NCBI RefSeq assembly: GCF_003544815.1
Contig: NZ_CP032100.1
Span: 620,001-684,000 of the forward strand
DNA from: Arcobacter suis CECT 7833
GTDB taxonomy: Bacteria; Campylobacterota; Campylobacteria; Campylobacterales; Arcobacteraceae
Direction: 5' to 3'
DNA: 64,000 nucleotides
Made by a program: the position numbers and the translations under genes. Below are positions 62,892 to 64,000 of the stretch, piece by piece; the stretch's first letter is position 1, and every line of letters starts with the position of its first letter. The notes beneath the pieces were generated by a model. The model had not been told where the DNA came from. It searched no databases and saw nothing but the letters and a program-made list of their open reading frames with translations.

Positions 62892-63197
62892 ATGTCAGGT
62901 ACTACAAAAATCAAAGCAAAATTAAAAGACGGAATTGTTGAAGTAAAAGCATTAGCAACTCACCCAATGTTAAGTTATCAAGAAGCTGAAAGAGCAAAAA
63001 AAGAAGTTAATTTTATCACTTATGTTGTTGCAAAAGTTAAAGATAAAGTTGTTTATGAAGCATCTACAAGTCAATTTTTATCAAAAGATCCTTATATGAA
63101 ATTTTCATTTAAAGGAGCAGCTGTTGGAGATACAATAGAGCTTACTTGGAAAGATTTAAAAGGTAATACAGACGTAAGTACAGAAGTAATTAAATAA
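62892..63197 (+). CDS. soxZ: Sulfur-carrier complex subunit SoxZ
   Basis: The 101 residues have no signal peptide (exported with SoxY). KIKAKLKDGIVEVKALATHPM matches SoxZ (read as KIKAKLKDG then VKALATHPM), with the immunoglobulin-like fold ending in ELTWKDLKGNTD. AAGGAATC precedes the ATG. Confidence 0.95.
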   Translation: MSGTTKIKAKLKDGIVEVKALATHPMLSYQEAERAKKEVNFITYVVAKVKDKVVYEASTSQFLSKDPYMKFSFKGAAVGDTIELTWKDLKGNTDVSTEVIK

Positions 63198-63233
63198 TTA
63201 CTCGTTTTAGTTATTAAAATAAAAGGAGATACG

Positions 63234-64000
63234 ATGTTATCAAAATTTGTAAAATCTACAGCATTAATAGCACTTACAGTTTGTACTTTAAATGCAGCTG
63301 ATTTTAATGCAGGGGCTGAAAAAGATAGAATTGCAGCAATTAAATATTTTGAAGCAAAGTTTGCAGACCCAGAAAAAAATAAAAATACTTTTTTCCCTTA
63401 TTCAACAGATGATGAATTAAAAAATGATTATGCAAAAAATTTAAAACATAATGATTTTGCCATAGGAGCTTATTCATTTTCAAAAGATGCTAAATCTCAA
63501 TATGAAGCAATCAAAGAGATGCCTCCTTATGAAGATGGAATCGAAAAAGGTGAAGAGTTATACAACAAAAAATTTGCTAATGGTAATTCTTTAGCAACTT
63601 GTTTTCCAAATCCAGCAGTTTCAGGAAATTATCCATATTTTGATCAAAAGAAAAAAGAGTTAGTATCTTTAACCTCTGCTGTTAATGATTGTTTAAGAGC
63701 AAATGGTGAAAAAGAGTGGAATACACAAAAAGGTGATATGGCAAATTTCCAAGCATTTTTAGCAAGTTCTTCTACTGAGGCTGGTAAAAAAGTTGATATT
63801 AAAATATCTAGTGCTGATGCTAAAAAAGCTTATGAAAATGGAAAAGAGTATTATTATAGTCAAAAGGGATATTTAAAACTTTCTTGTGCTGAGTGCCATG
63901 TTCAAGGAGCAGGTATAAGAGTTAGAAATGAAAAACTTTCTCCATTAACTGGACAAATGACACATTTCCCTGTTTATAGATTAAAATGGGATGAATTAGG
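63234..64000 (+). CDS. soxA: Cytochrome SoxA, 3' end outside the window
   Basis: The visible 255 residues start with a signal peptide (1-21, TLNAAD). In the place of the first haem is LATCFPNPAVSGNYPYFD, with a single Cys and no CxxCH, as in monohaem-type SoxA. The second domain keeps CAECH (Cys218-His222). AAAGGAGATACG precedes the ATG. The C-terminal part with the catalytic Cys is cut off. soxB presumably follows beyond the edge. Confidence 0.93.
   Translation, partial: MLSKFVKSTALIALTVCTLNAADFNAGAEKDRIAAIKYFEAKFADPEKNKNTFFPYSTDDELKNDYAKNLKHNDFAIGAYSFSKDAKSQYEAIKEMPPYEDGIEKGEELYNKKFANGNSLATCFPNPAVSGNYPYFDQKKKELVSLTSAVNDCLRANGEKEWNTQKGDMANFQAFLASSSTEAGKKVDIKISSADAKKAYENGKEYYYSQKGYLKLSCAECHVQGAGIRVRNEKLSPLTGQMTHFPVYRLKWDEL

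Overview
The window is low-G+C bacterial DNA (by eye well under 35% G+C) and looks chromosomal. Gene content and order point to the Campylobacterota, most likely an Arcobacter-type genome. From memory, several blocks match Campylobacter or Helicobacter order: folK-pepQ-aroQ, aroQ-aminofutalosine deaminase-sppA, nifU-like gene-hypothetical-murE, rpsB-tsf-ABC ATPase-acidic protein-gmk, and ccoI-ccoS-cytochrome c553. A futalosine-pathway enzyme, cbb3-oxidase assembly genes and a combined soxCDXYZA cluster fit a microaerophilic, respiratory, sulfur-oxidising organism. No phage, insertion sequence or CRISPR array was seen.

Layout. 1-7000: the end of an outer-membrane barrel protein, two non-identical mnmA genes, folK, pepQ, aroQ, an aminofutalosine deaminase and sppA. 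7000-25000: a 17-kb block, all on the minus strand, devoted to acetate. It holds pta flanked by two ackA paralogues, two ActP-DUF485 acetate permease pairs, a third large solute:sodium symporter with its DUF4212 partner, two copies of a cNMP/CBS/nucleotidyltransferase (DUF294) plus DEDDh-exonuclease module, and a Cache-domain histidine kinase with an OmpR-type regulator. 24935-25830: an exact-order tandem duplication of four tRNA genes (Asp-Val-Glu-Lys, eight genes). 25900-41000: pncC, an Mqo-like dehydrogenase, ileS, nfu, murE, a broken PAS histidine kinase, rpsB-tsf with a structured leader, an ABC ATPase, gmk and a REC-GGDEF-EAL protein. 41000-53000: ccoI-ccoS, cytochrome c553, hemH, a complete AMMECR1/radical SAM/Memo three-gene set, a zinc-type ABC exporter or importer pair, cvfB, tpx and a Sel1-repeat protein. 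53000-59200: nnrS, msrPQ, a possible small RNA with a strong terminator, a UvrD-type helicase and a CPA2 antiporter. 59500-64000: soxC, soxD, soxX, soxY, soxZ and the start of soxA, cut by the window edge.

How it fits together. The most interesting signal is a regulatory one. Three of the acetate-block operons (DUF4212-symporter, DUF485-ActP copy 2, pta-ackA) carry the same promoter layout: two TGCTA-like half-sites 11 bp apart, then exactly 11 bp, then a TATAAT-like -10 box. This is the arrangement of PhoB/OmpR-family activated promoters, and an OmpR-family regulator gene lies beside them, paired with a kinase whose Cache domain is of a type that often binds small carboxylates. The regulator gene itself has its receiver and DNA-binding domains in different frames, joined exactly at a dnaX-like A_AAA_AAG slippery heptamer. 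I infer a dedicated acetate-sensing regulon, with two copies of an uncharacterised nucleotidyltransferase/exonuclease pair as likely post-translational or nucleotide-signal components. The same half-site pair also occurs upstream of soxC.
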